Positions 34,202 through 46,042 of a DNA stretch of 64,000 nucleotides are shown piece after piece (position 1 is the first letter of the stretch; every line of letters begins with the position of its first letter). The translations under genes and the position numbers were made by a program. The stretch spans positions 3,172,754 through 3,236,753 of the forward strand of contig NW_024738608.1 in NCBI RefSeq assembly GCF_018991925.1, read 5' to 3'. The DNA is from Homarus americanus. Its lineage: Eukaryota; Arthropoda; Malacostraca; Decapoda; Nephropidae. Below the pieces are notes generated by a model. The model did not search any database, had not been told where the DNA came from, and saw only the letters and a program-made list of their open reading frames with translations.

Positions 34202-34352
34202 CCAGCTCACTAGCCATTCGGGCGGTTGGTCCGTTCTTTATTTTTTTTCTTTTATCCTCTTCACCACTGATCGGCTCGTTAACCGCTTGGGCGATCGGTC
34301 ACGTCTCTGTTACGCACTGTTGGCAAGTACTGGGCATGTGTTGGCTCTTGTC
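34202..34352 (-). mobile_element. 3' end of a LINE, same family as 35297-36625, inverted
   Basis: The reverse complement of this segment matches the 3' untranslated end at about 36490-36625 of the downstream LINE. Shared landmarks read on this strand are ATCGGCTCGTTA, CACGTCTCTGTTACGCACTG and TTGGCAAGTACTGG. It is an extremely 5'-truncated copy inserted in the opposite orientation about 2 kb away. Confidence 0.8.
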
Positions 34353-35296
34353 CAGTGTTCGTACAGGATTCCAACCCAAGTCACAATAGTGAGAGTTCCT
34401 TGCGTTAGGAATGTGTACACACAACACACATACGACTTAGTGTAGACATATATATCCCCCCAACACACACACACACACACTTTTGTCTCTGTGCATCATA
34501 TATTGTCAGCATGAGTACTTTTTTCTTTGTTTTAATCGTTGTTACACGAGCTTAATTCACCCAGAAATAGCTATTCCTTCACCGTATCTGCTTTAACATG
34601 TCTTTTGAAACCATCCACCCTTCACCTGTAACACCATAATACGCGACGTAAAACTAACTTATGTGTTATATGTCAGTTAGTCCTTCACATGAGGCCCGGC
34701 GCTGTGAGGGAACAGAGAAAACGTGTAAAATCCCAGCTGAGTTCTTGGCTGACTCGTCCATTCATATTTAACTGAACCTCTGTGTTATACGGTACCAGTG
34801 GCAGTGATCGTGCTTCATAAGACTTCATAGCATCATAGACAGAACCTTTTGTAAATGGAATAAACGCGAATATATTAATTTTTTGTGACTTTTCAGAATA
34901 TGCCTATTAGACACATAACTGAAGCAAGTGACTTAAACAATTTACAATATATTTTTGTCATGTATTGTACTTAAAGTGTATAACTCTGAACCACCATCAA
35001 CAGTGTCAGCTTCGTGTGTGACTGAGGCTATTACACGTGTTTTATTATACAACAACAGTACAGTGTGTCACGGTGCTGCGTCAACAAATATAAAATTTTG
35101 CTGAATGAAACAAATCTGGTTGTTGGTACATAATTTACCTGCCATATAATGAGTACATTGTAATCGCTGAAGAGTACTCAGGAATGAATATTACTACCTG
35201 GACAGCAACACAAAATGAATATAGGAATTTGAACTGTGTGTTAGCGTTACTCCTCACTGTGACCATTTACTGAACCACCGCCGTCTTACTGAATGT
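34353..35296. other. Unique AT-rich sequence between two LINE fragments
   Basis: A short (CA)n near 34460-34480; otherwise no recognised feature. It may include untranslated or decayed 5' parts of the downstream LINE. Confidence 0.5.
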
Positions 35297-36625
35297 CCTA
35301 GACCAGTGAACCTAACGAGTATAGTGTGTAAAATACTGGAGAGCATTAGAAGAGATGCCATGATGGAACATCTACTACGAAACAACCTTGTAAAGGACTG
35401 CCAACACGGTTTTATGCCGGGACGCTCCGCTTGACACAACTCCTTAAGGTGCTGCATGTTTGGACTCAAATTCTGGAACATGGTGGTAATATCGACATTA
35501 TATATCTGGAGTTTGTCAAGGTTTTCGACTATGTACCCCATGAAAGGCTAAGACTTAAACTGGAAGGGTACGGGATTCGGGGAAGTGTCCTGGCGTGGAT
35601 CGGAGACTTTCTGCATGACCGCAAACAGTGTGTGGTGATAAATGGCACGAAATCGTCATGTGTTCCTGTGACAGGCGGGGTACCATAGAGCAGTGTACTG
35701 GGCCCGTTGTTGTTTGTCTGTTTCATTAATGACATGCTAGGGGCTATACACTCCTCCATACAATTGTTTGCGGATGATGCCAAGTTATTCAGGGAAATTA
35801 AGAACCAAACAGACTGTGAAGAGCTACAAAAGGATCTCTGTCAGCTTCAAGAATGGTCGAAGAAATGGTTGCTAAGATTCAATGTCACGAAGTGTAAGAG
35901 GATGCACCTGGGACATACCAACGGTAAGGCGGGCATATCATATGTCCCAACGGGACGATGAAACAACATTAATAGAGACTGAATGTGAAAAGGACCTGGG
36001 TGTGTATGTCGATAATGAACTTAAGTTCTCGGGTCATTGTGAGAAGAAGGTGAATCAGGCAACTAAGCTTGTAGGTCTTATAAGAAGGTCGTTTAGATAT
36101 TTAGATGGTCCGTTCCTCGTAACGATCTTCACGAGTGAGGTGCTTCCCCGTCTGAATACTAATACCCCGTCTGGTCCTCGAAATATGCTAGAGACTGTCA
36201 GATGATTGAAAATGTTCAAAGGAGGTCCACCAGACTGGTGCCTACACTACGGCACCTCAGTTACCCAGAGAAATTAGAGCGCCAGCAATTGCCTACCTTA
36301 TACTATAGACGGACAAGGGGCGACCTAATCGACGTGCATAAACATCTCAGAGGGCATTACTCAGTCGAATGTCCCTTTGGAGCCAGGGTGCCCCTTTCCA
36401 ATAGGGGTCACAGCTCAAGGTTAAAGAAACCACAAGTCCAGAAAATTGTAAGGGACCGAGTGTGAGCTCTTCCAAGACCAGATTTGAAGCACTGGCGCAG
36501 GTACAGATAAATTCGGGAGCCAGTACATGTCCAGTACTTGCCAACAGTGCGTAACAGAGACGTGAAGGTGACCGACCGCCCAAGCGGCTAACGAGCCGAT
36601 CAGTGGCGGAGAAGATAAAAGTAAA
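35297..36625 (+). pseudogene. LINE reverse transcriptase pseudogene (jockey/CR1-like)
   Basis: A 5'-truncated non-LTR RT. PRPVNLTSIVCKILESI starts at 35297. A frame change follows a TGA at 35432-35434. Motif A is LEFVKVFDYVPH, a decayed form of the usual LDFAKAFDxVPH. GGVP-stop-SSVLGPLLF at about 35677-35715 is motif B, with a nonsense codon at 35686-35688 where PQGSVLGP is expected. FADDAKLF at about 35767-35790 is motif C with both aspartates. The frame shifts again near 35960 and 36200. C-terminal blocks follow: ECEKDLGVYVDNELKFSGH, then IENVQRRSTRLVP, then LERQQLPTLYYRRTRGDLI. The 3' untranslated end runs to about 36625. The clade call rests on the FADD motif and the ENVQRR block, both typical of jockey/CR1-type LINEs. 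Confidence 0.88.
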
Positions 36626-37202
36626 ATTAGACTTATAACACTGATTTAAAGATAAGAGTTACAACAGTTGATTTATTACAAAGTAATGCTAATACGTCCA
36701 TTACTGCAATAACTTCTCCATTACTGCAATAACTTCAGTCTGTAACCAATTTTACAGCAACAAATCATCATTACTCATTGACTCAGAAAAATAGTGTGGA
36801 GAAAAACAGCAACGACTTAAATAACACTGTTAAATAAGAACTGAGTATTATTGTATCATAAATCAGTGTACCTGTACCCGCCCTACCGAGACTGTACAGT
36901 ACCTTTCACCTCCCTATTGTACACCTGTCATTAGTACCCCCCAACCTGACAATTTAGGAAGGGATGAGTGGGAGTTCTGTGGTGTCCTTCCCTCTCCTTC
37001 CTCCCCTAGAACCCCGAGGAGAGAGGTACTGGTGTTGTGGCGGGCTAGACTCATCCCTCCTTCCATCTCCCATACAATTCCATGTTCTTGTTAAGTTTCT
37101 TAAGGTGATCACGGGAAGCAGCTGCCTCGTGGGTGTGTTTGGTGACGATAGACCTTGAGTTGTGACAGAAATAACTGGTACTCTACTTACTGAGGAGGGA
37201 AT
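36626..37202. other. Unique sequence
   Basis: AT-rich to mixed sequence without a gene or element recognised. Confidence 0.5.

Positions 37203-37279
<77 letters not shown>
37203..37279. repeat. (ATC)n microsatellite
   Basis: About 25 uninterrupted ATC triplets. Confidence 0.97.
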
Positions 37280-37547
37280 TACAGCGTCGTTGTTTGAGAG
37301 AAGAAGTAACAGGATGGATTTAATTTGTGTGAGGGCCAATGTGTTCACCATAAATGACCCAATTGGTGGAAATGTCGATCATATTCCTACAATTTGCGGT
37401 ATTTTGCAGAGATGAATTCTTGACCTTTTTTTTACCAAGAACAACAGAACTCTCTCTGTCTTCATTTATTTTTCTTTCTCCCGCTGTATTTATCTTTTCT
37501 TTACTCTCTTACCCTTTCTTTCTCTTTGTCTCACTCTGTCATTCACC

Positions 37548-37550
<3 letters not shown>

Positions 37551-37584
<34 letters not shown>
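37551..37584. repeat. (TC)n microsatellite
   Basis: About 17 TC dinucleotides directly before the GC-rich minisatellite. Confidence 0.95.
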
Positions 37585-37588
<4 letters not shown>

Positions 37589-38157
37589 ACCCTGCAGGTT
37601 GAGGCAGGCCGCGCCCCCCTCTCTCACTCTCTCACACACCCTGCAGGTTGAGGCAGGCCGCGGCTACCACCCCCCCTCTCACTCTCCCACACACACACCT
37701 GCAGGTTGAGGCAGGCCGGCTCCCCCCACTCCCACCCCCTGCAGGTTGAGGCAGGCCGCGGCTCTCCCTCACACACACCCTGCAGGTTGAGGCAGGCCAG
37801 GCCCCCCCCCCCCCTCCTCACACACCCTGCAGGTTGAGGCAGGTCGCAGCCCCCCCCTCTCACACACACACCCCTGCAGGTTGAGGCAGGCCGCGGCTCC
37901 CTCTCACACACACACCCTGCAGGTTGAGGCAGGCCCTGGCTCCCCCTCCTCACACACACACACCCTGCAGGTTGAGGCAGGCCGCGGCCCCCCTCTCACA
38001 CACACCCCTGCAGGTTGAGGCAGGCTGCGGCCCCCTCTCACACACACCCTGCAGGTTGAGGCAGGCTGCGCCCCCTCTCAACACACCCTGCGGTTGAGGC
38101 AGGCCGCGGCTCCCCTCTCACACACACCCTGCAGGTTGAGGCAGGCCGCGGCTCCTC
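37585..38157. repeat. About 42-bp GC-rich minisatellite
   Basis: About 14 copies of a unit with the landmarks CCCTGCAGGTTGAGGCAGGC and CCCCCTCTCACACACA. Length differences lie in the C and CA runs. Each copy has a PstI-like CTGCAG palindrome. Confidence 0.95.
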
Positions 38158-38269
38158 AAGGCACCCGGTCACCATGCTGTTTATTCACTATAATTTACGA
38201 CGCCCAAAAAGGTTGGGTAGAACTGGTCGTGCTGGAGGTGAAGGTCCCAGCTGTGTCCTGCCCTCACCT

Positions 38270-40875
38270 CCCGCCCCTGGCTTACTGCGCTGGCTTACTG
38301 TGCTGGCTTATCTAGCTGACTTACTGCGCTGGCTTACTGTGCTGGCTTATCTAGCTGACTTACTGCGCTGGCTTACTGTGCTGGCTTATCTAGTTGACTT
38401 ACTGCACTGGCTTACTGTGCTGGCTTATCTAGTTGACTTACTGCGCTGGCTTACTGTGCTGGCTTATCTAGTTGACTTACTGCGCTGGCTTACTGTGCTG
38501 GCTTATCTAGTTGACTTCACTGCGCTGGCTTACTGTGCTGGCTTATCTAGTTGACTTACTGCGCTGGCTTACTGTGCTGGCTTATCTAGTTGACTTCTAC
38601 TGCACTGGCTTTCACTGCTGGCTTATCTAGTTGACTTACTGCGCCGCTTACTGTGCTGGCTTATCTAGCTGACTTCATCAGCTGGCTTATCAGAGCTGGC
38701 TTATCTAGTTGACTTACTGCGCTGGCTTACTGTGCTGGCTTATCTAGTTGACTTACTGCGCTGGCTTACCGTGCTGGCTTATCTAGTTGACTTATTGCGC
38801 CGCTTACTGTGCTGGCTTATCTAGTTGACTTACTGCGCTGGCTTACTGTGCTGGCTTATCTAGCTGACTTATTGCGCTGGCTTACTGTGCTGGCTTATCT
38901 AGTTGACTTACTGCGCTGGCTTACCGTGCTGGCTTATTCAGTTGACTACTGCGCTGGCTTATCTAGTTGACTTACTGCGCTGGCTTACTGTGCTGGCTTA
39001 TCTAGCTGACTTACTGCGCTGGCTTACTGTGCTGGCTTATCTAGTTGACTTACTGCGCTGGCTTACTGTGCTGGCTTATCTAGTTGACTTACTGCGCTGG
39101 CTTACTGTGCTGGCTTATCTAGTTGACTTACTGCGCTGGCTTACTGTGCTGGCTTTATCTAGTTGACTTACTGCGCTGGCTTACTGCGCTGGCTTATCTA
39201 GTTGACTTACTGCGCTGGCTTACTGTGCTGGCTTATCTAGCTGACTTACTGCGCTGGCTTACTGTGCTGGCTTATCTAGTTGACTTATTGTTGGCTTACT
39301 GTGCTGGCTTACTGTGCTGGCTATCTAGCTGACTTCATCGCGCTGCTATCGTGCTGGCTTATCTAGCTGACTTATTGCGCTGGCTTACTGTGCTGGCTTA
39401 TCTAGCTGACTTACTGCGCTGGCTTACGGTGGCTTATCTAGCCGACTTATTGCGCTGGCCTGTGCTGGCTTATCTAGCTGACTTACTGCGCTGACTTACT
39501 GCGCCGGCTTACTGTGCTGGCTTATCTAGTTGACTTATTGCGCTGGCTTACTGTGCTGGCTTTCTATTCAGCTGACTTATTGCGCTGGCTTACTGTGCTG
39601 GCTTATCTAGCTGACTTACTGCGCTTGCTTACTGCCGGGCTTATCTAGCTGACTTTACTGCGCCGACTTACCGTGCTGGCTTATCTAGCTGACTCACTGC
39701 GGTGGCTTATCTAGCTGACTTATCGCGCTGACTTACCGTGCTGGCTTATCTAGCTTACTACTGCGCTGGCTTACTGTGCTGGCTTATCTAGCTGACTTAC
39801 TGCGCTGACTTCACTGTGCTGGCTTATTTAGCTGACTTATTGATTCTGGCTTACTGTGCTGGCTTATTCAGCTGACTTACTGCGCTGACTTACTGCGCTG
39901 GCTTACTGTTGGCTTATCTAGTTGACCTTACTGCGCTGGCTTACTGTGCTGGCTTATCTAGTTGACTTATTGCGCTGGCTACTGCGGTGGCTTATCTAGC
40001 TGACTTACTGCGCTGACTTCACTGTGCTGGCTTATCAGGCTGACTTACCGCGCTGGCCACCGTGCTGGCTTATCTAGCCGACTTACTGCGCCGACTTTAC
40101 TGCGCGGCTTACTGTGCGGCTTATCTAGCTGACCACTCGCGCTGGCTTACTGTGCTGGCTTATCTAGCTGACTTATTGCGCCGGCTTACCGTGTCTATTG
40201 ACTTACTGCGCTGGCTTACCGTGCTGGCTTATCTAGCTGACTTATTACGCTGGCTTACTGTGCTGGCTTATCTAGTTGACTTATTGCGCTGGCTTCTCTG
40301 GCTTATCTAGTTGACTTACTGCGCCGCTTACTGTGCTGGCTTATGCAGCCTGACATATTGCGCTGGCTTACTGTGCTGGCTTATCTAGTTGACTTACTGC
40401 GCTGGCTTACTGTGCTGGCTTATGTAGCTGACTCTATTGCGCTGGCTTACTGTGCTGGCTTATCTAGTTGACTTACTGCGCTGGCTTACCGTGCTGGCTT
40501 ATGTAGCTGACTTATTGTGCTGGCTTACTGTGCTGGCTATCTAGTTGACTTACTGCGCTGGCTTACTGTGCTGGCTTATTTAGCTGACTTACTGCGCTGA
40601 CTTCACTGTGCCGCTTATTCAGCTGACTTACTGCGCTGGCTTACTGTGCTGGCTTATCTAGCTGACTTACTGCGCTGACTTACTGCGCTGGCTTACTGTG
40701 CTGGCTTTTCTAGCTGACTCATTGCGCTACTTACTGCGCTGCTTACTGTGCTGGCTTATCTAGCTGACTTACTGCGCTGGGACTTACTGTGCTGGCTTAT
40801 CTAGTTGACTTATTGCGCTGGCTTACTGTGCTGGCTTATCTAGTTGACTTACTGCGCTGGCTTACTGCGGTGCTT
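38270..40875. repeat. 39-bp minisatellite
   Basis: About 67 copies of a 39-bp unit: CTGCGCTGGCTTACTGTGCT then GGCTTATCTAGTTGACTTA. GTTGAC/GCTGAC variants occur, and many small indels after about 38600. As 39 bp is 13 codons, one frame gives the hydrophobic repeat LLRWLTVLAYLVD for stretches of up to about 100 codons, repeatedly broken by indels. Confidence 0.97.
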
Positions 40876-40921
40876 TGGCATGGGTTAAACATACTGGTCT
40901 ACCAAAATTTTAAATCCCCCA

Positions 40922-40923
<2 letters not shown>

Positions 40924-40981
<58 letters not shown>
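40924..40981. repeat. (CA)n microsatellite
   Basis: About 28 CA dinucleotides. Confidence 0.97.
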
Positions 40982-40982
<1 letters not shown>

Positions 40983-41063
40983 GGGCCTTAAAAGCTTCTT
41001 GTTATGATGATTCTCAACCTTTAGGATTATATGATATTTGCTTATCTTACCTTGATATTGAAG

Positions 41064-41345
41064 TCTAACCTAACCTAACCTAACCTGACCTGACCTGACC
41101 TAACCTAACCTGACCTAACCTGACCTGACCTAACCTAACCTGACCTAACCTAACCTAACCTGACCTAACCTAACCTAACCTGACCTGACCTGACCTAACC
41201 TAACCTAACCTAACTCTAACCTAACCTGACCTAACCTGACCTAACCTAACCTAACTTAACCTAACCTGACCTAACCTAACCTAACCTGACCTAACCTGAC
41301 CTAACCTGACCTAACCTAACCTAACCTAACCTAACCTGACCTAAC
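41064..41345. repeat. CCTAA/CCTGA telomere-type array
   Basis: Mixed CCTAA and CCTGA pentamers, about 55 units, C-rich strand on top. CCTGA variants are interspersed and not segregated. Confidence 0.95.
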
Positions 41346-41449
41346 AATAAATAACATAACTTGAGATATCTCGTTATCTATCTCGTTCTTGAAGTCTAAG
41401 ACAGAGAGTTGCCTTCACCATGCCAGAAATCTGATATGGTGTGTGATAG

Positions 41450-42032
41450 CTAAGATAACCTGTTATCTTAATGGTTTAAGGTGAGGGAGATATGTTATCT
41501 TGATGGTTTAAGGTGAGGGAGATATCATGTTATCTTGATGGTTTAAGATGAGGGAGATATCATGTTATCTTGATGGTTTAAGGTGAGGGAGATATCATGT
41601 TATCTTGATGGTTTAAGATGAGGGAGATATCATGTTATCTTGATGGTTTAAGTTGAGGGAGATATCATGTTATCTTGATGGTTTAAGGTGAGGGAGATAT
41701 CATGTTATCTTGGTGGTTTAAGGTGAGGGAGATATCAAGTTATCTTGATGGTTTAAGGTGAGGGAGATATCATATATCTTGGTGGTTTAAGATGAGGGAG
41801 ATATCAAGTTATCTTGATGGTTTAAGATGAGGGAGATATCATGTTATCTTGATGGTTTAAGATGAAGGAAATATCATGTTATCTTGATGGTTTAAGATGA
41901 GGGAGATATCATGTTATCTTGATGGTTTAAGGTGAGGGAGATATCATGTTATCTTGATGGTTTAAGATGAGGGAAATATCATGTTATCTTGATGGTTTAA
42001 AATGAGGGAGATATCATGTTATCTTGATGGTT
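41450..42032. repeat. 35-bp minisatellite
   Basis: About 17 copies of a 35-bp unit: ATCATGTTATCTTGATGGTT then TAAGATGAGGGAGAT. GATGAGG/GGTGAGG variants alternate irregularly. Confidence 0.96.
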
Positions 42033-42249
42033 TATTGTGCAGTATTTTTTTTCTTCCGTGGTTTAAAATCCCATTTATTGCGCTATCTTACCCGGAGCTG
42101 ATTACGTTGGATATCTTGCTATACTGTACAAGGTTCAGATATCATAAGCTAACTTGCCTGGCTGGAGTATATAGGATATCTTTCTATCTTGATATGGTAA
42201 TTCACTCGTTATCTTGCCGGGCCAAAGTGGTGGAGGGTATCTTGTCCTA

Positions 42250-42970
42250 AAAACTGTCTTGATTTCAACTGCTATCTTGACCTCACCTGCTATCTTGACC
42301 TCACCTGCTATCTTGACCTCACCTGCTACCTTGACCTCACCTGCTATCTTGACCTCAACTGCTATCTTGACCTCACCTGCTATCTTGACCTCACCTGCTA
42401 TCTTGACCTCACCTGCTATCTTGACCTCACCTGCTATCTTGACCTCACCTGCTATCTTGACCTCACTCCATATATTGACCTAACTCATCTATATTGACCT
42501 AACCCCGCTATCTTGACCTAACCCCTCTATCTTGACTTAACCCCGCTATATTAACCGAACTCGCTATATTGACCTAACTCATCTATCTTGACGTCACCCG
42601 CTATCTTGACCTTCCTGACCTCACCCGCTATCTTGACCTCACCCGCTATCATGACCTCACCTGCTATCTTGACCTAACCCCACTATCTTGACTTAACCCC
42701 GCTATATTAACCGAACCTCGCTATATTGACCTAACTCATCTATCTTGACCTAACCTGCCTCTCTTGACTTAACCCCGCTATATTAACCGAACCCCGCTAT
42801 ATTGACCTAACCCCCTATCTTGACTTAACCCCGCTATATTAACCGAACCTCGCTATATTGACCTAACTCATCTATCTTGACCTCACCCGCTATCTTGACC
42901 TCACCCGCTATCCTGACCTCACCTGCTATCTTGACCTCACCCACATCATGACCTCACCTGCTATCCTAAC
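42250..42970. repeat. 18-bp minisatellite (CTCACCTGCTATCTTGAC)
   Basis: About 40 copies of CTCACCTGCTATCTTGAC. The first half is regular. The second half has CTAACCCCGCTATATTGAC-type variants forming longer composite repeats. One frame reads AILTSP repeats. Confidence 0.95.
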
Positions 42971-43255
42971 ACAGGAGATTACAGTTGACAGATATTGACG
43001 ACTTCCTATGAGGTCATTAGGGAGCGAGATGGGGGAGGAACGAGTGATGACCTTCAACCTAAGTTCAACTCATTAAGGTTCATCTGAGGTCATTGTGATG
43101 CTGATGAGCCAGGTCAGAGGTCATTAGTGATTGTCTTTAAGGGAAGAAAAGAGTTCCTTATCACTTGAGGTGTGGGTGTGTGTGAGGGAGAGGAGGTGTG
43201 GGAGTGTGGGCAGAGTATGGTGTGTGTGGGTGGGAGGGTCAAGGTATGGGTGTAT

Positions 43256-43257
<2 letters not shown>
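42971..43257. other. Unique sequence with DR1 element
   Basis: Contains several AGGTCA half-sites (for example 43086, 43111) and otherwise nothing recognised. Confidence 0.5.
43111..43123 (+). promoter_or_regulatory. Perfect DR1 nuclear-receptor element
   Basis: AGGTCA-G-AGGTCA, identical to the element at 19632-19644, with a further GAGGTCATT half-site 26 bp before it. Confidence 0.4.
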
Positions 43258-43316
<59 letters not shown>

Positions 43317-43337
43317 ATAATAATAATAATAATAATT
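43258..43337. repeat. (GT)n then (AAT)n microsatellites
   Basis: (GT)n at 43258-43313, followed by eight AAT-type triplets. Confidence 0.95.
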
Positions 43338-43480
43338 AACGGTTTATTGAAGTTCAGCCCGAAGGCTGAAAAAATACATTGGACATAAATGACTTATTAC
43401 ATACATTGGTGGTTTAACAAAGCCTTCATTAGAGAAAGGTAAAGGAACATACAGTGAACATACAGATTAATGTAGGTGTT
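43338..43480 (-). mobile_element. Possible retroelement 3' end with (ATT)n tail
   Basis: Read on the minus strand, unique sequence ends TTCAGCCTTCGGGCTGAACT, then TCAATAAACCGTTA, and runs straight into (ATT)n. CAGCCTTCGGGCTG is a perfect inverted repeat with a TTCG loop. Unique sequence with a terminal hairpin and a triplet tail is typical of SINE and LINE 3' ends. The family is not recognised and the 5' boundary is unclear. Confidence 0.4.
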
Positions 43481-43496
43481 GAACAGCAAAACTGTA

Positions 43497-44443
43497 GTGT
43501 AGTAACTCCCTCCCAGATGGTGTTAGGAGGAACTCACGTGGTGTAGTAGTTCCTCTACAGATGGTGTTATGAGGGACCTGGCGGTGTAGTACCACAGATG
43601 GTGTTATGAGGACCTCATGGTGTAGTAATTACCTCACAGATGGTGTTATGAGGGGCTCACGTGGTGTAGTAACTACTCACAGATGGTGTTATGAGGCCTC
43701 ACGTGGTGTAGTAATTACCTCACAGATGGTGTTATGAGGGGCCTCACGTGGTGTAGTAATTACCTCACAGATGGTGTTATGAGGGGCCTCGTGGTGTAGT
43801 AATTACCTCACAGATGGTGTTATGAGGGGCCTCGTGGTGTAATTACTCCAGATGGTGTTATAGGGGCCTCACGTGGTGTAGTAACTCCCTCACAAATGGT
43901 GTTTTGGGGGGCCTCACGTGGTGTAATATTACCTCACAGATGGTGTTATGAGGGGCCTCACGTGGTGTAGTAATTACCTCACAGATGGTGTTATGAGGGC
44001 CTCACGTGGTGTAGTAATTACCTCACAGATGGTGTTATGAGGGGCCTCACGTGGTGTAGTAACTCCTCACAGATGGTGTTATGAGGGGCATCACGTGGTG
44101 TAGTAACTCCCTCACAGATGGTGTTATGAGGGGCCTCACGTGGTGTAACTCCCTCACAGATGGTGTTATGAGGGGCCTCACGTGGTGTAGTAACTCCCTC
44201 ACAGATGGTGTTATGAGGGCCTCATGGTGTAGTAATTCCCACAGATGGTGTTATGAGGGGCCTCATGGTGTAGTAACTCCCTCACAGATGGTGTTATGAG
44301 GGCCTCACGTGGTGTAACTCCCTCACAGATGGTGTTATGAGGGGCCTCACGTGGTGTAGTAACTCCCTCACAGATGGTGTTATGAGGGGCCTCACGTGGT
44401 GTAGTAACTCCCTCACAGATGGTGTTATGAGGGGCCTCACGTG
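43497..44443. repeat. 45-bp minisatellite
   Basis: About 21 copies of a 45-bp unit: GTAGTAACTCCCTCACAGAT, then GGTGTTATGAGGGGCC, then TCACGTGGT. AACTCCC/AATTACC variants split the array into two parts. Most copies carry the E-box CACGTG. Confidence 0.96.
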
Positions 44444-44447
44444 GTGT

Positions 44448-44480
44448 GTGTGTGTGTGTAAATGATACTTCGACCCATAC

Positions 44481-44519
<39 letters not shown>
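44448..44519. repeat. (GT)n and (CA)n inverted pair
   Basis: A short (GT)n, 24 bp of spacer, then (CA)n at 44484-44519. Confidence 0.93.
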
Positions 44520-44520
<1 letters not shown>

Positions 44521-44594
44521 AAGTATCAGAGACATGATCTACCTGCAGCCTCACTTAACCTGTCACTCTCACCTGTGTCTAATTATCAGCGTCC

Positions 44595-45411
44595 ACCTGA
44601 ACACACTGAAACTCCCCGGAACACTTCAACACCCTGGAACATCTCAACACCACGGAACACCTCAACACCACGTAACACCTCAACAACACGGAACTTCTCA
44701 ACACCCCGGAACTCCTCAACACCACGGAACACTTCAACACCCTGGAACACCTCAACAACACGGAACACCTCAACAACACGGAACACCTCAACAACAAGGA
44801 ACACCGCAACACCACGGAACACCTCAACACCCTGGAACACCTCAGCACCATGGAACACCCTCAGCACCCTGGAACACCTCAACAACACGGAACACCTCAA
44901 CAACACGGAACACCTCAACACCACGGAACGCCTCAACACCCTGGAACACCTCAACAACACGGAACACCTCAACAACACGGAACACCTCAACACCCTGGAA
45001 CACCTCAACAACACGGAACACCTCAACGCCACGGAACTCCTCAACACCACGGAACACCTCAACACCACGGAACACCTCAACGCCACGGAACACCTCAACG
45101 TCACGGAACTCCTCAACACCACGGAACACCTCAACACCACGGAACACCTCAACGCCACGGAACATCTCAACACCCCTGAACACCTCAACACCGCGGAACA
45201 CCTCAACGCCACGGAACATCTCAACACCCCTGAACACCTCAACACCCTGGAACACCTCAACACCACGGAACACCTCAACGCCACGGAACACCTCAACGCC
45301 ACGGAACACCTCAACACCCTGAACACCTCAACAGCACGGAGCACCTCAACGCCACGGAACTCCCCAACACCACGGAACACCAACACCACGGAACACCTCA
45401 ACACCACTCCC
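44595..45411. repeat. 18-bp minisatellite (GGAACACCTCAACACCAC)
   Basis: About 45 copies of GGAACACCTCAACACCAC with CACGG/CTGG, CAACAAC and CAACGCC variants. The unit is six codons long and stop-free in all forward and at least two reverse frames, producing 6-residue repeats (NTSTPR, EHLNTT, GTPQHH, VEVFRG) in frames of up to 426 codons. There is no unique protein-coding segment around it. Confidence 0.96.
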
Positions 45412-45456
45412 TCCTTTCCATGCTTGTGTTATGCGATGTATTTCGTTACTGAGGGC

Positions 45457-45461
<5 letters not shown>

Positions 45462-45530
<69 letters not shown>
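45462..45530. repeat. (GA)n microsatellite
   Basis: About 34 GA dinucleotides. Confidence 0.97.
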
Positions 45531-45532
<2 letters not shown>

Positions 45533-45677
45533 GTGTTCCGTTGCTTGCATGTTGCTTGGCAGTTTGTCAAAGTGTTACGCCGTGTTTTGATAATGGGGTC
45601 CGTGTTTGGACGATGAGCGAATGGGTGTTTGTGCAGGCAGTAGGTGTGTGTGGATGGGGCAGGTCAGTGAGTATATT

Positions 45678-45727
<50 letters not shown>

Positions 45728-45737
45728 TGTGTGTGTC
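45678..45737. repeat. (GT)n microsatellite
   Basis: About 29 GT dinucleotides. Confidence 0.97.
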
Positions 45738-45751
45738 TAACCTGCCTTACT

Positions 45752-45833
45752 AACCTAACCTAACCTAACCTAACCTAACCTAACCTAACCTAACCTAACC
45801 TAACCTGACCTAACTTAACTTAACCTAACCTGA
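45752..45833. repeat. (CCTAA)n telomere-type array
   Basis: About 16 CCTAA pentamers, the last ones with CCTGA and CTTAA variants. Confidence 0.95.
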
Positions 45834-45961
45834 CCGGAAATTAATTGGGACTTTCTCCACTGAATTTTTTTCAGTGAGATTTTTTTTTAGAATGATAAAG
45901 AAGTATTTTCCTTATTGTTAATATTAGTAGTAGTAGTTGTATTAGTAGTATGTATGTATTA

Positions 45962-46011
45962 GGCGAAGGTGTGGCTATTGGGGGAGGCTGCAGGCCACGT
46001 TAAAAAAAAAA
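45962..46011 (+). mobile_element. Retroelement family of 4057-8660: minimal 3' end (copy D1)
   Basis: Only the last 40 bp or so of the element (GAAGGTGTGGCTATTGGGGG, AGGCTG, GGCCACGTT) plus ten A. AGT/TAG triplet sequence lies on both sides. It is in plus orientation, opposite to copies A-C. Confidence 0.75.
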
Positions 46012-46042
46012 GTTGTATTAGCAGTAGTAGTATTAGTAGTTG

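Noticed and set aside
35254..35783. Minus-strand frames opposite the LINE RT
   Set aside because: Shadows of the plus-strand RT pseudogene, which alone shows family motifs.
44446..45726. 426-codon Asn/Thr/Pro-rich frame
   Set aside because: Made from a (CA)n tract, the 18-bp minisatellite, (GA)n and (GT)n in series; both strands are open over the repeat.
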